A DNA stretch of 64,000 nt from Azospirillaceae bacterium (GTDB lineage Bacteria > Pseudomonadota > Alphaproteobacteria > Azospirillales > Azospirillaceae). The translations under genes were made by a program, and so were the position numbers. Positions within the stretch are counted from its first letter, which is position 1. The number at the start of each line of letters is the position of its first letter. The notes under the pieces were generated by a model. It did not search any database. It was given only the letters and a program-made list of their open reading frames with translations, and had not been told where the DNA came from. Shown here one piece after another: positions 9,778 to 18,616 of the stretch. Where the stretch lies: NCBI GenBank assembly GCA_031291675.1, contig JARLIO010000055.1, forward strand, positions 21,396-85,395, read 5' to 3'.

Positions 9778-10235
9778 GGCGTGCCCTCATCGGGGGGCTG
9801 GGCTTCCGCCGCCACCCGGATTCGCTCGAAAACCGAGAGACACAGCGCGAGTTCCTCATCGCTGACCGCACCCGTCAGCCTCTGGGCCACGGTGTTTCCC
9901 AGTTCGGCGACACGCTCATAGACGCCCCAGCCGACCTTGGTCAGGTGAAGCGTCTTCCCCCGGCGGTCATCCGGCGCTCCCCGGCGCTCAACCATCCCCT
10001 CCCGCTCGAGACGGTCGACCAGTTGACCCAGGGACGGGCGTTCCATATCGAGCGCCTCGGCCAGATCCTTCAGACGAACCCCGTCACCGAGACGCCCCAG
10101 ATGGTACAATGGCCGCCAGGTTGCCGCTGTCAGCCCGTATTGTTTCATGCCGACATCGACCGCGTGCCGCCATCGGCGGCTCAGGCGCAGCAGCGACAGG
10201 CCAAAATCGCGACGGCTCGCCGGGGACAGCGCCAT
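9774..10235 (-). CDS. MarR-family transcriptional regulator of the efflux operon
   Basis: A 153-residue winged-helix regulator. The HTH is about residues 55-80 (LKDLAEALDMERPSLGQLVD), followed by the wing RRGAPDDRRGKTLHLT with the DDRRGK hallmark of MarR proteins. It starts at ATG 10235, with an AGGGTGAG ribosome-binding site just upstream; a GTG one codon earlier is also possible. As the first gene of the efflux operon it probably represses its own promoter and is released by a pump substrate, which is how SlyA/MarR regulators of aromatic-acid efflux usually work. The AT-richer upstream stretch (10239-10300) is the likely operator and promoter, but no clean palindrome is seen there. Confidence 0.9.
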   Translation of the reverse strand: MALSPASRRDFGLSLLRLSRRWRHAVDVGMKQYGLTAATWRPLYHLGRLGDGVRLKDLAEALDMERPSLGQLVDRLEREGMVERRGAPDDRRGKTLHLTKVGWGVYERVAELGNTVAQRLTGAVSDEELALCLSVFERIRVAAEAQPPDEGTP

Positions 10236-10374
10236 CACTCACCCTTTCATTACGTATCAAATCATATTGCGCCTTCTTATATGGCCCATCATGATCTGAG
10301 CGCAAGTCCCCGGTGATCCCGAATGGCGACCGAGCCGAAGCCCGCTATGGAGGTCGGCTCCCCGTCCCCGGGCT

Positions 10375-12756
10375 TCACGGCTGAGCGACGTCGCACCGGC
10401 TTTCCATGCGCCACGCGCACCCCAGCCGGCGGACCACGCCGTCAACCCGGACCGTACCGCGCAGCCGGATGTCACCACTGGACGCGCCAACCATCAGGTC
10501 GAATTCACCCGGTTCGACGATGCGCCCGCCATCCAGGCTGGTGAAATTCAACATATCGACCGGCACGGTGAAGGTGACACGGGTCGCGGCTCCCGCGGCC
10601 AGCGCAACCCGACCAAAGGCCTTGAGTTCCTTGACCGGTCGCACCAGGGACGCCTGACGGTCGTGGACATAGAGCTGCGGCACCGCGACCCCGGAGCGGG
10701 TTCCGCGATTGTGGACAGCGAAGCGAACCCGGAGTTCGCCGCTTTCGATGTCCACGGCCTCCCGTTCCAGCGTCAGATCGGTAAATTCGAACTCTGTGTA
10801 GGACAGGCCGTGGCCGAACGGATAGCGGCTGCCAAAATGCCGGGCGACCGGTGTGCCGGAACTTTTGAGCTTGTGATTGTAGACATAGGGCACCGCCCCG
10901 GCGCTTTTCGGCACTGACAGCGTCAGCCGTCCCGACGGTTCAACCTGCCCGGTCAGCACCTCGGCCAGGGCGATTCCGCCCTGCTGGCCCCCAAAAAACG
11001 CCATGACCTGGGCGGCAAGCCGCGGCTCCAACCCGCCCAGATTGTAGGGCCGACCGCTGGTCAGCACGACAATCACCGGCTTGCCGGTCGCGACCACAGC
11101 TTCCAGCAGGCGCTGCTGCACGCCCGGCAGATCGAGGCTGTCGGTGTCCGATCCTTCGCCGACGGTGCCGGTCTGGAAGATCCCCGACAGATCGCCGACG
11201 CAGACAATGGCCAGATCGGCCGCGGCGGCACAGGCGACGGCCTCCGGGATCAGGTCGAGCCGCTCCGACAGCGGGGACACCAACGCCAGGCTGGTGGCAT
11301 CATCGACATCGCCGGGGAACACCGGGGTGCCGTAGCGGCGCTGCTCCAGAATGTAACAACCCCTGGCATAGCTGACGGTGTCGGTCCCCAGGATCCGACG
11401 CAAGCCGACGAGCGGCGTCACCACATGACCGATGTTATCGGTCAGGTCCTTGGTGATCAAATGCACCGGGAAGCTGTAATCCCCCAGCAAGGCCATCGGG
11501 TCATCCGCCGTCGGGCCGATCACCGCGATCCGCTGGTTCCGGCCGGGATCTAGGGGCAGGATGCCGTCATTGTCCAGGATGACCACGGATTGCCGCGCCA
11601 CTTCGGTCGCCAAGGCGATCGCGGCCGGGGTTTGCAACGCGATCGCCGCCTCGTCGGTGTAGGGCTTTTCAAACAGCCCCAGGCGGAATTTCTCGGTCAG
11701 GATGCGTCGCACGATCCCGTCAATCTTTTCGATCGTGATCAGGCCGCGGCGTAGCGCCGTCTTGAGATGGATGGCGCAGTCGTCGCCCGGCAGCTCGATA
11801 TCCAGACCGGCATTGAAGGCCAGGGCCGCCGCCTCCGCCCGGTCCGCCGCCACGCCGTGATGCTGGTACAGCAGACTGATCCCGACATAGTCGGCAACGA
11901 CCAGCCCGTCGAAGCCCCACTGGTCGCGCAGCACCTCGGTCAGCAGGTGGCGGGAGGCATGGCTGGGTTCGTTGTCGACATCGTGATAGGCCGGCATCAC
12001 CGACCCGGCCTGGGCCTGCTTGATCGCCATCTCGAACGGCAGCAGGAAGATATCGTTGAGCTCGCGCCAGCCCAGATTGACCGGGGCATGATTGCGTCCG
12101 CCTTCGCTGAAGGAATGGCCGGCAAAATGTTTCAAAGTGGCCAGCAGATCCCGCTTTTCGCCCTGCAAACCCCGGACATAGCGGGTTGCCAGCACGCCGA
12201 CCAGATAAGGATCCTCGCCAAACGTCTCCTCGGTGCGGCCCCAACGCACGTCGCGCGAAACGTCCAGCACCGGTGCCAGGCCCTGATGACAGCCCAGGCT
12301 GCGCGCCTCCTGCCCGATGACCTGGCCGAGCCGTTCGATCAGCGCCGGGTTCCAGGTGGCGCCCTGCGCCAGCGAGGACGGAAACAGGGTACAGCCCGCG
12401 GCCATCAGCCCGGCGAGGCATTCCTCATGGGCGATCGCCGGGATGCCCAGCCGCGTTTCCTCACGCAGGAATTTCTGCAACCGGTTCAGCGCCCGTACCC
12501 CGGTGCGCGGCGCGATGCTTCGGGTCCCGAGCGGACGGGTGATCTGGCCCAGACCATGGCTGAGCAATTCGGCCAGGGTGTCAGGATCGCTGGCGCCGGT
12601 GAAGCTGTCGGTCCGGACCTCATGGCGGCCATCGTCCGACAGAATCAGCCAAAAGGCGTGCATCTGCGCGATTTTCTCATCGAGTTCCATCCGGGCCAGC
12701 AGATCGTCCACCCGTTCGACAAGGGATCGTGTCGGATCCTGATAGAGGTAAGGCAT
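10375..12756 (-). CDS. Beta-glucosidase, glycoside hydrolase family 3
   Basis: A 793-residue GH3 enzyme without an obvious signal peptide, so probably cytoplasmic. The N-terminal TIM-barrel (about residues 10-345) carries KHFAGHSFSEGGRNHAPV, the substrate-binding KH..H pair of the family, and the nucleophile region GLVVADYVGI, where the Asp of ADY is the expected catalytic residue. A second alpha/beta sandwich domain (about 385-610; VIGPTADDPMALLGDYS) and a C-terminal fibronectin-III-like domain (about 675-760) follow. It is encoded downstream of a CUT1 sugar ABC transporter on the same strand, 72 bp after the ATPase gene. Imported beta-linked oligosaccharides are therefore probably split to monosaccharides in the cytoplasm. 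The exact linkage cannot be read. Confidence 0.92.
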   Translation of the reverse strand: MPYLYQDPTRSLVERVDDLLARMELDEKIAQMHAFWLILSDDGRHEVRTDSFTGASDPDTLAELLSHGLGQITRPLGTRSIAPRTGVRALNRLQKFLREETRLGIPAIAHEECLAGLMAAGCTLFPSSLAQGATWNPALIERLGQVIGQEARSLGCHQGLAPVLDVSRDVRWGRTEETFGEDPYLVGVLATRYVRGLQGEKRDLLATLKHFAGHSFSEGGRNHAPVNLGWRELNDIFLLPFEMAIKQAQAGSVMPAYHDVDNEPSHASRHLLTEVLRDQWGFDGLVVADYVGISLLYQHHGVAADRAEAAALAFNAGLDIELPGDDCAIHLKTALRRGLITIEKIDGIVRRILTEKFRLGLFEKPYTDEAAIALQTPAAIALATEVARQSVVILDNDGILPLDPGRNQRIAVIGPTADDPMALLGDYSFPVHLITKDLTDNIGHVVTPLVGLRRILGTDTVSYARGCYILEQRRYGTPVFPGDVDDATSLALVSPLSERLDLIPEAVACAAAADLAIVCVGDLSGIFQTGTVGEGSDTDSLDLPGVQQRLLEAVVATGKPVIVVLTSGRPYNLGGLEPRLAAQVMAFFGGQQGGIALAEVLTGQVEPSGRLTLSVPKSAGAVPYVYNHKLKSSGTPVARHFGSRYPFGHGLSYTEFEFTDLTLEREAVDIESGELRVRFAVHNRGTRSGVAVPQLYVHDRQASLVRPVKELKAFGRVALAAGAATRVTFTVPVDMLNFTSLDGGRIVEPGEFDLMVGASSGDIRLRGTVRVDGVVRRLGCAWRMESRCDVAQP

Positions 12757-12828
12757 GGTGACAAACTCTCCCTGTCCGGCGGCCGAGGCCAGCGGATCAC
12801 CGATTGATTCCTGTCGGGCGCGGCCGTT

Positions 12829-13968
12829 TCAGCCGCCGGCCCGCCGTTCGAAGGTCATGCCGTCCGTGCCGAAGAGATGACAGGACCCGGGCGGCACGCT
12901 GAAGGTCAAGGGGCCGGTGCTGACGCCCGTGCCGCCACCCAGCTTGGCGATCACATCCTCGCCATCGGCACCCGTCAGATACACATAGTCGTATTCGCCA
13001 AATCGCTCGACCGCCCGCACCGCGCGGGTGATCGTCTGCGGTGCCGGACCGGAGAGTGCGGGCGCGATTGGCTGCAGATGTTCCGGCCTGACCCCCAGTG
13101 TCGCGGCGTCACCAGGCCGGGCGGTGCCCGCGGCAACCGGAACCCGCAGCGTCTCGCCGCTGTCGCGCAGCCGCACCACGACACCATCCGGGTCGATGGC
13201 CGCAATGACCACGGGCAGGAAATTCATCCGCGGCGAGCCAAGAAAGGCGGCGACAAACAGGCTGCCGGGACGATGGTACAGCTCAAGCGGTGTCCCGACC
13301 TGGGCGATGCTGCCTTGTTGCTCCCGGTCCGACCCGGCCCGCAGCAGCACGATCCGGTCGGCCAGGGCCATCGCCTCGGTTTGATCGTGGGTGACATAGA
13401 CGACGCTGGCATGGGGATAGTCCCGATGCAGCCGCGCGATCTCGCTGCGCATATGGACCCGGAGCGCAGCGTCCAGGTTGGACAGCGGTTCGTCGAACAG
13501 GAACACGTTGGGTTTGCGCACGATGGCACGACCGATCGCGACCCGCTGACGTTGGCCCCCGGAGAGTTCCCGCGGCATGCGGTCCAGCAAGGGCTGGATC
13601 TGCAGCACGCGGGCGGCCTCGGCAACCCGGTTTTCGATTTCCGCCGGTGGCGTCCGGGCCTGACGCAGGCCGAATTCCATGTTCTGGCGCACCGTCATAT
13701 GCGGATACAGGGCGTAATTCTGGAACACCATCGCCACGCGGCGCCGGGCCGGCGGCACCTCGTTCATCCGTTCCCCGTTGATGCGCACTTCACCGCTGGT
13801 GATTGCCTCGATCCCGGCGATCATGCGCAACAGGGTTGATTTGCCGCAACCCGAGGGTCCCAGAAAGACGCAGAACTCCCCGGCGGCGATCTCCAGATCG
13901 ACATTGCGGATCACCGGCGCGGCGCCGTCAAATTTCTTGCAGACATTGGCCAGGGAAATACTCGTCAT
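12829..13968 (-). CDS. Sugar ABC transporter ATPase (MalK/UgpC/MsmK type)
   Basis: A 379-residue CUT1 ATPase. Walker [11 protein letters not shown], signature [12 protein letters not shown], Walker [11 protein letters not shown] and switch histidine VTHDQTEA are all intact. A C-terminal TOBE/MalK-type domain (about 240-370) follows. The ATG at 13968 is chosen because [13 protein letters not shown] is the normal MalK-type N-terminus; the frame is open further upstream but that part overlaps the permease gene in another frame. It is the fourth gene of the solute-binding / permease / permease / ATPase / GH3 set and powers uptake of the sugar bound by the protein at 15862-17166. Confidence 0.93.
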   Translation of the reverse strand: MTSISLANVCKKFDGAAPVIRNVDLEIAAGEFCVFLGPSGCGKSTLLRMIAGIEAITSGEVRINGERMNEVPPARRRVAMVFQNYALYPHMTVRQNMEFGLRQARTPPAEIENRVAEAARVLQIQPLLDRMPRELSGGQRQRVAIGRAIVRKPNVFLFDEPLSNLDAALRVHMRSEIARLHRDYPHASVVYVTHDQTEAMALADRIVLLRAGSDREQQGSIAQVGTPLELYHRPGSLFVAAFLGSPRMNFLPVVIAAIDPDGVVVRLRDSGETLRVPVAAGTARPGDAATLGVRPEHLQPIAPALSGPAPQTITRAVRAVERFGEYDYVYLTGADGEDVIAKLGGGTGVSTGPLTFSVPPGSCHLFGTDGMTFERRAGG

Positions 13969-14000
13969 GATGCAACCTCGCAGGTGGTCCGTGGCATCCG

Positions 14001-14837
14001 TCAGCCCTTGAGCGATCCGGCCATCATGCCCTTGATGATGCGTTCCTGGCCAAAGCCGTAGGCGACGATCAGCGGCAGCGACGTCAGGGTGACAAGCGCC
14101 ATCATCGCCGGGATATCGGACGCGTATTCGCCCTGAAAATCCCAAACGGCCAGGGGCAATGTCCGGTGCTGGGGCGTCGAGGTCAGGACGTAGGCGAAGA
14201 TGAACTCGTTCCACAACGCAATGCCGTTGTAGATCGCCACGGTCGAAAGCCCGGGCCCCGACAAGGGCAGAAAGATCCGGAGGAAAATGGTGAACGGACC
14301 GCACCCATCCAGTTTCGCGGCTTCCTCCAGTTCCCGGGGGATCTGGCGCATGAACTCCGTCAGGATGAAGATCGAGACCGGCAGGCTGGTGGCGACATAA
14401 GGACCGATCAGGGCAAACGGGGTGTCGTACAACCCCAGATCACGGGTCATCAGATAGATCGGGACCAGGGTGATGTGCAGCGGCACAATCATCCCGGCGA
14501 CGATCAGACCGAATAGGGGTTTGTTGAAACGAAAGCGCAGCCGCGCCAACGCATAGGCCGCCATGGCACTGATCAGCACGATCAACGTGACAGAAACCGC
14601 GATCACAAACACGCTGTTGCGCAGATAGATCAGGAAGAAGCCCCGTAACACCGAAACATAGTTGCCGAGATTGAGGCTCTCGGGAAGCGCCCAGACCGGG
14701 CTGGAGAAAGTCTCCTGTGCGGTCTTCAGACTGGTGAACAGAACGAACAAAAAGGGTAGCGACGTCACCGCCAGCCAGAACAGGCCAAGGACGGGAACCG
14801 CGATGCGCGACACAGCAAAAGCCCGGCGTTCGGCCAT
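14001..14837 (-). CDS. Sugar ABC transporter permease, MalG type
   Basis: A 278-residue inner-membrane permease with six predicted helices. The EAA loop reads [20 protein letters not shown], which docks to the ATPase. It ends GSLKG, as MalG-family proteins do. Its ATG lies one base after the stop codon of the MalF-type gene, so the two are coupled and form the heterodimeric channel. Confidence 0.93.
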   Translation of the reverse strand: MAERRAFAVSRIAVPVLGLFWLAVTSLPFLFVLFTSLKTAQETFSSPVWALPESLNLGNYVSVLRGFFLIYLRNSVFVIAVSVTLIVLISAMAAYALARLRFRFNKPLFGLIVAGMIVPLHITLVPIYLMTRDLGLYDTPFALIGPYVATSLPVSIFILTEFMRQIPRELEEAAKLDGCGPFTIFLRIFLPLSGPGLSTVAIYNGIALWNEFIFAYVLTSTPQHRTLPLAVWDFQGEYASDIPAMMALVTLTSLPLIVAYGFGQERIIKGMMAGSLKG

Positions 14838-14838
14838 G

Positions 14839-15765
14839 TCAGACCTCCGTCTGGAAGCGGCGGGACAGCCGAAGCGCCAGGGCGGCGGCGGCGGTCACGA
14901 TGATGAACATCGCCGAGGCTACGGTGCTGCCGTACCCCAGTTGGAATGCGTTGAAGACCGTGCGGTACATGTAGGTCGCCATCAGGTCCGAGGCATTCTC
15001 CGGTCCGCCCCCGGTCATCACATAGATCAGGTCGAAATAACGCAGTGACCCGATCACCGCCAGCAGCACCCCGGTGCGGAAAGTGCCCTGCAGATGCGGC
15101 AGTTTGATGCGCCAGAAGATCGTCGTCTCGGTCGCACCATCCAGATGGGCCGCTTCGCTCAACTCCCGCGGGAACGACGCCAGACCCGCCAGGAACAACA
15201 GCATGTAAAACGGAATGTTCTGCCAGCAAATCACGGCGATCACCGCCCCCAGCGCGTAATGCGGATCGCCCAGCCAGTCCTGCGCCAGGTCCGCCAACCC
15301 AACCGCCTGAAGAAAGCTGTTCAGCGGACCAAAATTCGGGTCATAGACATTCTTGAACACGACGCCCAGCGCGACACTGGACATCAGAAGCGGCAGAAAA
15401 TAGAGGATTTTGAGAAGGCGCGAGCCCCGCCCGGCCTCGTCCAGGACCACCGCCAGCACCAGCGCGATCGGCAGTTGGATCAGCACCGAAAAGAACGCCA
15501 GCACAAAGTTGTTGCGGACCGCCTGCCAGAAGACAGGGTCGTGCCGCAGTTGCACCCAGTTGTCGAGACCGACATAGCGGCCGGTTTCACCCAGGCCATT
15601 CCAGTTCAGCAGCGACAGGCGAAAGCTGGAGAGCAACGGATACAGCAGATACACGACCAGCAGGATCACGGCGGGTGCCAGAAACAGCGCCGGCACCCAC
15701 CGCTCGAGGGACAGGCGGATTCCGCCCGGTCGGCGGACCAAGGTTCGTATGGGGACCACGGTCAT
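14839..15765 (-). CDS. Sugar ABC transporter permease, MalF type
   Basis: A 308-residue permease with six predicted helices and the EAA motif [20 protein letters not shown]. The start is placed at ATG 15765 because an ideal GGAGGTCC ribosome-binding site lies 5-12 bases upstream; 17 further codons are open but lack such a site. It is co-transcribed with the binding-protein gene 96 bp upstream. It partners the MalG-type protein. Confidence 0.93.
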   Translation of the reverse strand: MTVVPIRTLVRRPGGIRLSLERWVPALFLAPAVILLVVYLLYPLLSSFRLSLLNWNGLGETGRYVGLDNWVQLRHDPVFWQAVRNNFVLAFFSVLIQLPIALVLAVVLDEAGRGSRLLKILYFLPLLMSSVALGVVFKNVYDPNFGPLNSFLQAVGLADLAQDWLGDPHYALGAVIAVICWQNIPFYMLLFLAGLASFPRELSEAAHLDGATETTIFWRIKLPHLQGTFRTGVLLAVIGSLRYFDLIYVMTGGGPENASDLMATYMYRTVFNAFQLGYGSTVASAMFIIVTAAAALALRLSRRFQTEV

Positions 15766-15861
15766 AAGGGACCTCCAAAGCCGGCGACGAGGCCGGATCC
15801 GTGAGGGCGGGCGCACCGGAGGCGCCCCCGCCCCTGCGTATCCGATCCGATGCGCGGATGA

Positions 15862-17166
15862 TCAGCGCAGCTCGGTCTTCGCCACGTCTTCCATCTGCTG
15901 TGCCGCGGCCTCGGGCGTCACGGACAGGCCAAACAACGCTTGCGTGGTGTCCTTGTGCACCTCGCCCAGCTTAGGGGGCAGTTCCTGATCATACCAAAGC
16001 TGCACATTGGGGGCGTTGCCGATCAGGAGATTGATGCTTTTCAACAGCGGATCACTGACACTCAACCCTTTGAGCGGCATCATCCGCCGGTCGTCGAGTC
16101 GCCCCTGGGCCGCCTTGTCGTCGGTCATGGTCTTGACCAGATTGACCGCTGCCGACGTTTCCGGACATTGGGCCGAGACGCTGAGAAAATTATCGCCCAA
16201 TGTGCCGATCAGGTCCCGGGGATCGCCCTTGCCCCCGGCCACTGCGGGAAATGCAAAGAAATCCAGCTTATCCAGGAACGCCGGATTCTCGTTGCGGATC
16301 GTCGCGACCTCCCAACTGCCCATCAGTTCCATCGCCGCCCGACCGGAATAGAGCAGACGACGCGAGGCCCCGATGTCGTAATCCAGCCCGTTGAAGCCTT
16401 CGGCAAAGCCACCGGCCTTGACCAGGTCTTGAATCCGCCGCCCCGCCTCGACGAAGGCCGGATCGGCGAAGCCGCCGCCGGCATGACGTTCCAGAGCATC
16501 GCTGAACGCCGCGGGACCGCCAATGCGGTCGACCAGATAGACATAGAACATCGAACCCGGCCACTTGCTCTTGTTGGCCATCGCGAACGGCGCCACGCCA
16601 TCGGCCTTCAAGATCTTGACGACGCTCATCAATTCATCCCATGTCGTCGGTGGCGCCAGCTTGTGCCGGGCAAAGATCTCCTTGTTATAAAAAATCACGG
16701 CGACCGCTGTGTTTTCCGCAGGCAACCCGAAAATCTTGCCGTCGACGGTAACGGGCTTGAAGCTGTTGGGCAGGAAACGGTCGCGGAATGCCGGATCCTT
16801 GTCCAGATACGGGGTCAGATCGACCACCTGACCTGATTTGACATATTCCCGCAAGGGTCCGCCACCCCAGGTCGCGAAGACGCAGGGGGGCTCATTGGCG
16901 CCAAACGCAATCTTGAGCTTGGTCTTATAGGCGTCGTTGGCGATATGGGATTCCTCGACGCGGAACCCGGGGTTGGCCTGTTCGAAACGATCGGCCGCAT
17001 CATGGATCACCTTGACCGCACCCGCCGTGGTCTGGAGATCCCATTCCGTGATTGTCCTGCCGCCCTGGGCCCGGGCTGCCAACGGCAGCACCGCGGCGAG
17101 CGAAAGCGCAAGCGCCGTGCCGCAAAGCACGTGCCGGCGCCGCTTCAGAAAGCGTTTCGCACCCAT
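15862..17166 (-). CDS. Extracellular sugar-binding protein (CUT1 family)
   Basis: A 434-residue periplasmic binding protein. A twin-basic signal peptide ([14 protein letters not shown], hydrophobic core, AARA cleavage region) is followed by the SBP family 1 fold ([20 protein letters not shown], then [13 protein letters not shown]). The start at ATG 17166 follows a GGGGGGAAAT ribosome-binding site; five more codons are open upstream. First gene of the sugar operon, divergent from the LacI gene across a 326-bp gap that contains the operator. The ligand is inferred to be a beta-glucoside or oligosaccharide from the linked GH3 enzyme. Confidence 0.92.
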   Translation of the reverse strand: MGAKRFLKRRRHVLCGTALALSLAAVLPLAARAQGGRTITEWDLQTTAGAVKVIHDAADRFEQANPGFRVEESHIANDAYKTKLKIAFGANEPPCVFATWGGGPLREYVKSGQVVDLTPYLDKDPAFRDRFLPNSFKPVTVDGKIFGLPAENTAVAVIFYNKEIFARHKLAPPTTWDELMSVVKILKADGVAPFAMANKSKWPGSMFYVYLVDRIGGPAAFSDALERHAGGGFADPAFVEAGRRIQDLVKAGGFAEGFNGLDYDIGASRRLLYSGRAAMELMGSWEVATIRNENPAFLDKLDFFAFPAVAGGKGDPRDLIGTLGDNFLSVSAQCPETSAAVNLVKTMTDDKAAQGRLDDRRMMPLKGLSVSDPLLKSINLLIGNAPNVQLWYDQELPPKLGEVHKDTTQALFGLSVTPEAAAQQMEDVAKTELR

Positions 17167-17199
17167 ATTTCCCCCCACCATCTTGATTAGTATTAATTG

Positions 17200-17215
17200 A
17201 CGTTAGCGCTAACGT
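17200..17215. promoter_or_regulatory. LacI-family operator, perfect 16-bp palindrome
   Basis: The sequence ACGTTAGCGCTAACGT is fully self-complementary with a central CG, the classic LacI/GalR operator form (TTAGCGCTAA core). It lies 34 bp upstream of the binding-protein start and within its likely promoter, so binding of the divergently encoded LacI protein should block transcription of the sugar operon. Confidence 0.8.
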
Positions 17216-17228
17216 TATTATATGTCAA
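17200..17228 (-). promoter_or_regulatory. Candidate promoter of the sugar operon
   Basis: On the minus strand a TTGACA -35 (17228-17223) is followed 17 bases later by TAACGT as a weak -10 (17205-17200), which lies in the operator. A TATAAT also occurs between them at 17221-17216, but it lacks a well-spaced -35. This is a reading by eye only. Confidence 0.4.
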
Positions 17229-17491
17229 CAGACAAGGTTTGGCGAACCGGGAGGCGCCCCGACCGGACGCTCCCGCCGTCGACACCGAATGCCCCTCAAT
17301 TTCGCCAACGGCGCACATTCTTTTCTTTGTTTTCAAAGTGATCCCGAACGGCACCGACAGCAGCGGCAGTGGCACGGCCCACATTGCCAAGCAAAGCCAG
17401 GCTGTTATAGACTGGATCAAACCAAACGTTAGACCGGTTATTGACGGGCGCAAACGCTTCCGCCCTGGCGACAGAAGGATCCGCGATCACG

Positions 17492-18514
17492 ATGAAGAAG
17501 CCGGTGCCGACGCTGGCGGAGGTTGCCAAGGTGGCCGGCGTGTCCCAGATGACGGCATCGCGGGCCATCAACAACCGTTCGGGCGTTTCCAAGGAGAAAA
17601 GAGAGGATATCCAGCGCATCGCCGACGAGATGGGCTATGTGGTCAACCGCGCGGCGCAACGCCTGTCGGGCGGGCGCACCCGGGTCATCGGCGTGATGGC
17701 GCAGTTGCACACGACATTCACTGCGGAACTGGTGCTTGGCGCCGGCGGGGCGGCGCGTGCCGCGGGCTACGAGATGCTGGTCTATTCGTTGCCCGATAAT
17801 GATCGTCGGCCACCGGGAAGCGTCGTCGACCTGTTGCGCCAGATCGCCGATGGGGTCATCGCCCTGCTCCCCTATGAGTCCGACTATCTGGAAACGCTGA
17901 GCGCCGCCCATCTGCCCGTGATCACTGTGGACTATCGCGGCGAGGAGTCGCCGTTTCCGTCGGTGGCTTCCGACAGTTACGAGGGCGGTCGAACCGCGGT
18001 CCGGCACCTGGCCGAGCTGGGCCACCGGCGCATCGCCCACATCACCGGCAACGAAAGGCTGGCATCGGCGCGCGACCGGCGGCGCGCCTATCTCGACACC
18101 ATGGCGCAGTTGGGGCTGGCGATCGATCCGGCACAGATCGCTACCGGCGATTTCTCGCAACGCAGCGGCTTTGAGGCGGCAAACCGGCTGCTGGCCCTGA
18201 ACCCGAGACCGACGGCGATCTTTGCCGCCAATGATATCAGCGCCCTCGGGGCGATCTCGGCGATCCGCGACGCCGGCTTGCGCGTCCCGGAGGATCTCTC
18301 GGTGGTTGGCTTCGACGACATCCCGGTGGCCGCGCAACTCCATCCGCCGCTGACCACGATCCGCCAGCCGATGCAGCAGATGGGCCGTTCGGCGGTCAAC
18401 ATGCTGCTGGCCCTGATTGTCGGCCTGGAAGCGCCGTCGCCGCGGATCACCCTGCCCACCCAGCTGATCGTCCGGGGCTCAACCGTCCCGCCGACCGCGC
18501 GCCTGAGGTCCTGA
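17492..18514 (+). CDS. LacI-family transcriptional repressor
   Basis: A 340-residue repressor. The HTH is at the N-terminus (PTLAEVAKVAGVSQMTASRA, residues about 5-25), followed by the hinge (NRAAQRLSGGRTRVIGVM) and a periplasmic-binding-protein-like sensor domain ending with PTQLIVRGST. The start is put at ATG 17492 behind AGAAGGATC; 17 further codons are open upstream. It is divergent from the sugar ABC/GH3 operon and almost certainly controls it through the palindrome at 17200-17215. A degenerate half-site (ACGTTAG) at about 17427-17433, just ahead of this gene, could mediate autoregulation. Confidence 0.92.
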   Translation: MKKPVPTLAEVAKVAGVSQMTASRAINNRSGVSKEKREDIQRIADEMGYVVNRAAQRLSGGRTRVIGVMAQLHTTFTAELVLGAGGAARAAGYEMLVYSLPDNDRRPPGSVVDLLRQIADGVIALLPYESDYLETLSAAHLPVITVDYRGEESPFPSVASDSYEGGRTAVRHLAELGHRRIAHITGNERLASARDRRRAYLDTMAQLGLAIDPAQIATGDFSQRSGFEAANRLLALNPRPTAIFAANDISALGAISAIRDAGLRVPEDLSVVGFDDIPVAAQLHPPLTTIRQPMQQMGRSAVNMLLALIVGLEAPSPRITLPTQLIVRGSTVPPTARLRS

Positions 18515-18616
18515 ACCCGCGCCATTCGTCGCAGCCTTTGCGATAGCACATGGACGGGTCTCGGGTCCCGGCATAGCATCATGCGTGTATTTCTATAATG
18601 GGAGGAGGACGCCCTG

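Noticed and set aside
18594..18599. TATAAT just upstream of cstA
   Set aside because: It lies directly against the ribosome-binding site, so transcription would start inside it; no suitable -35 is present.
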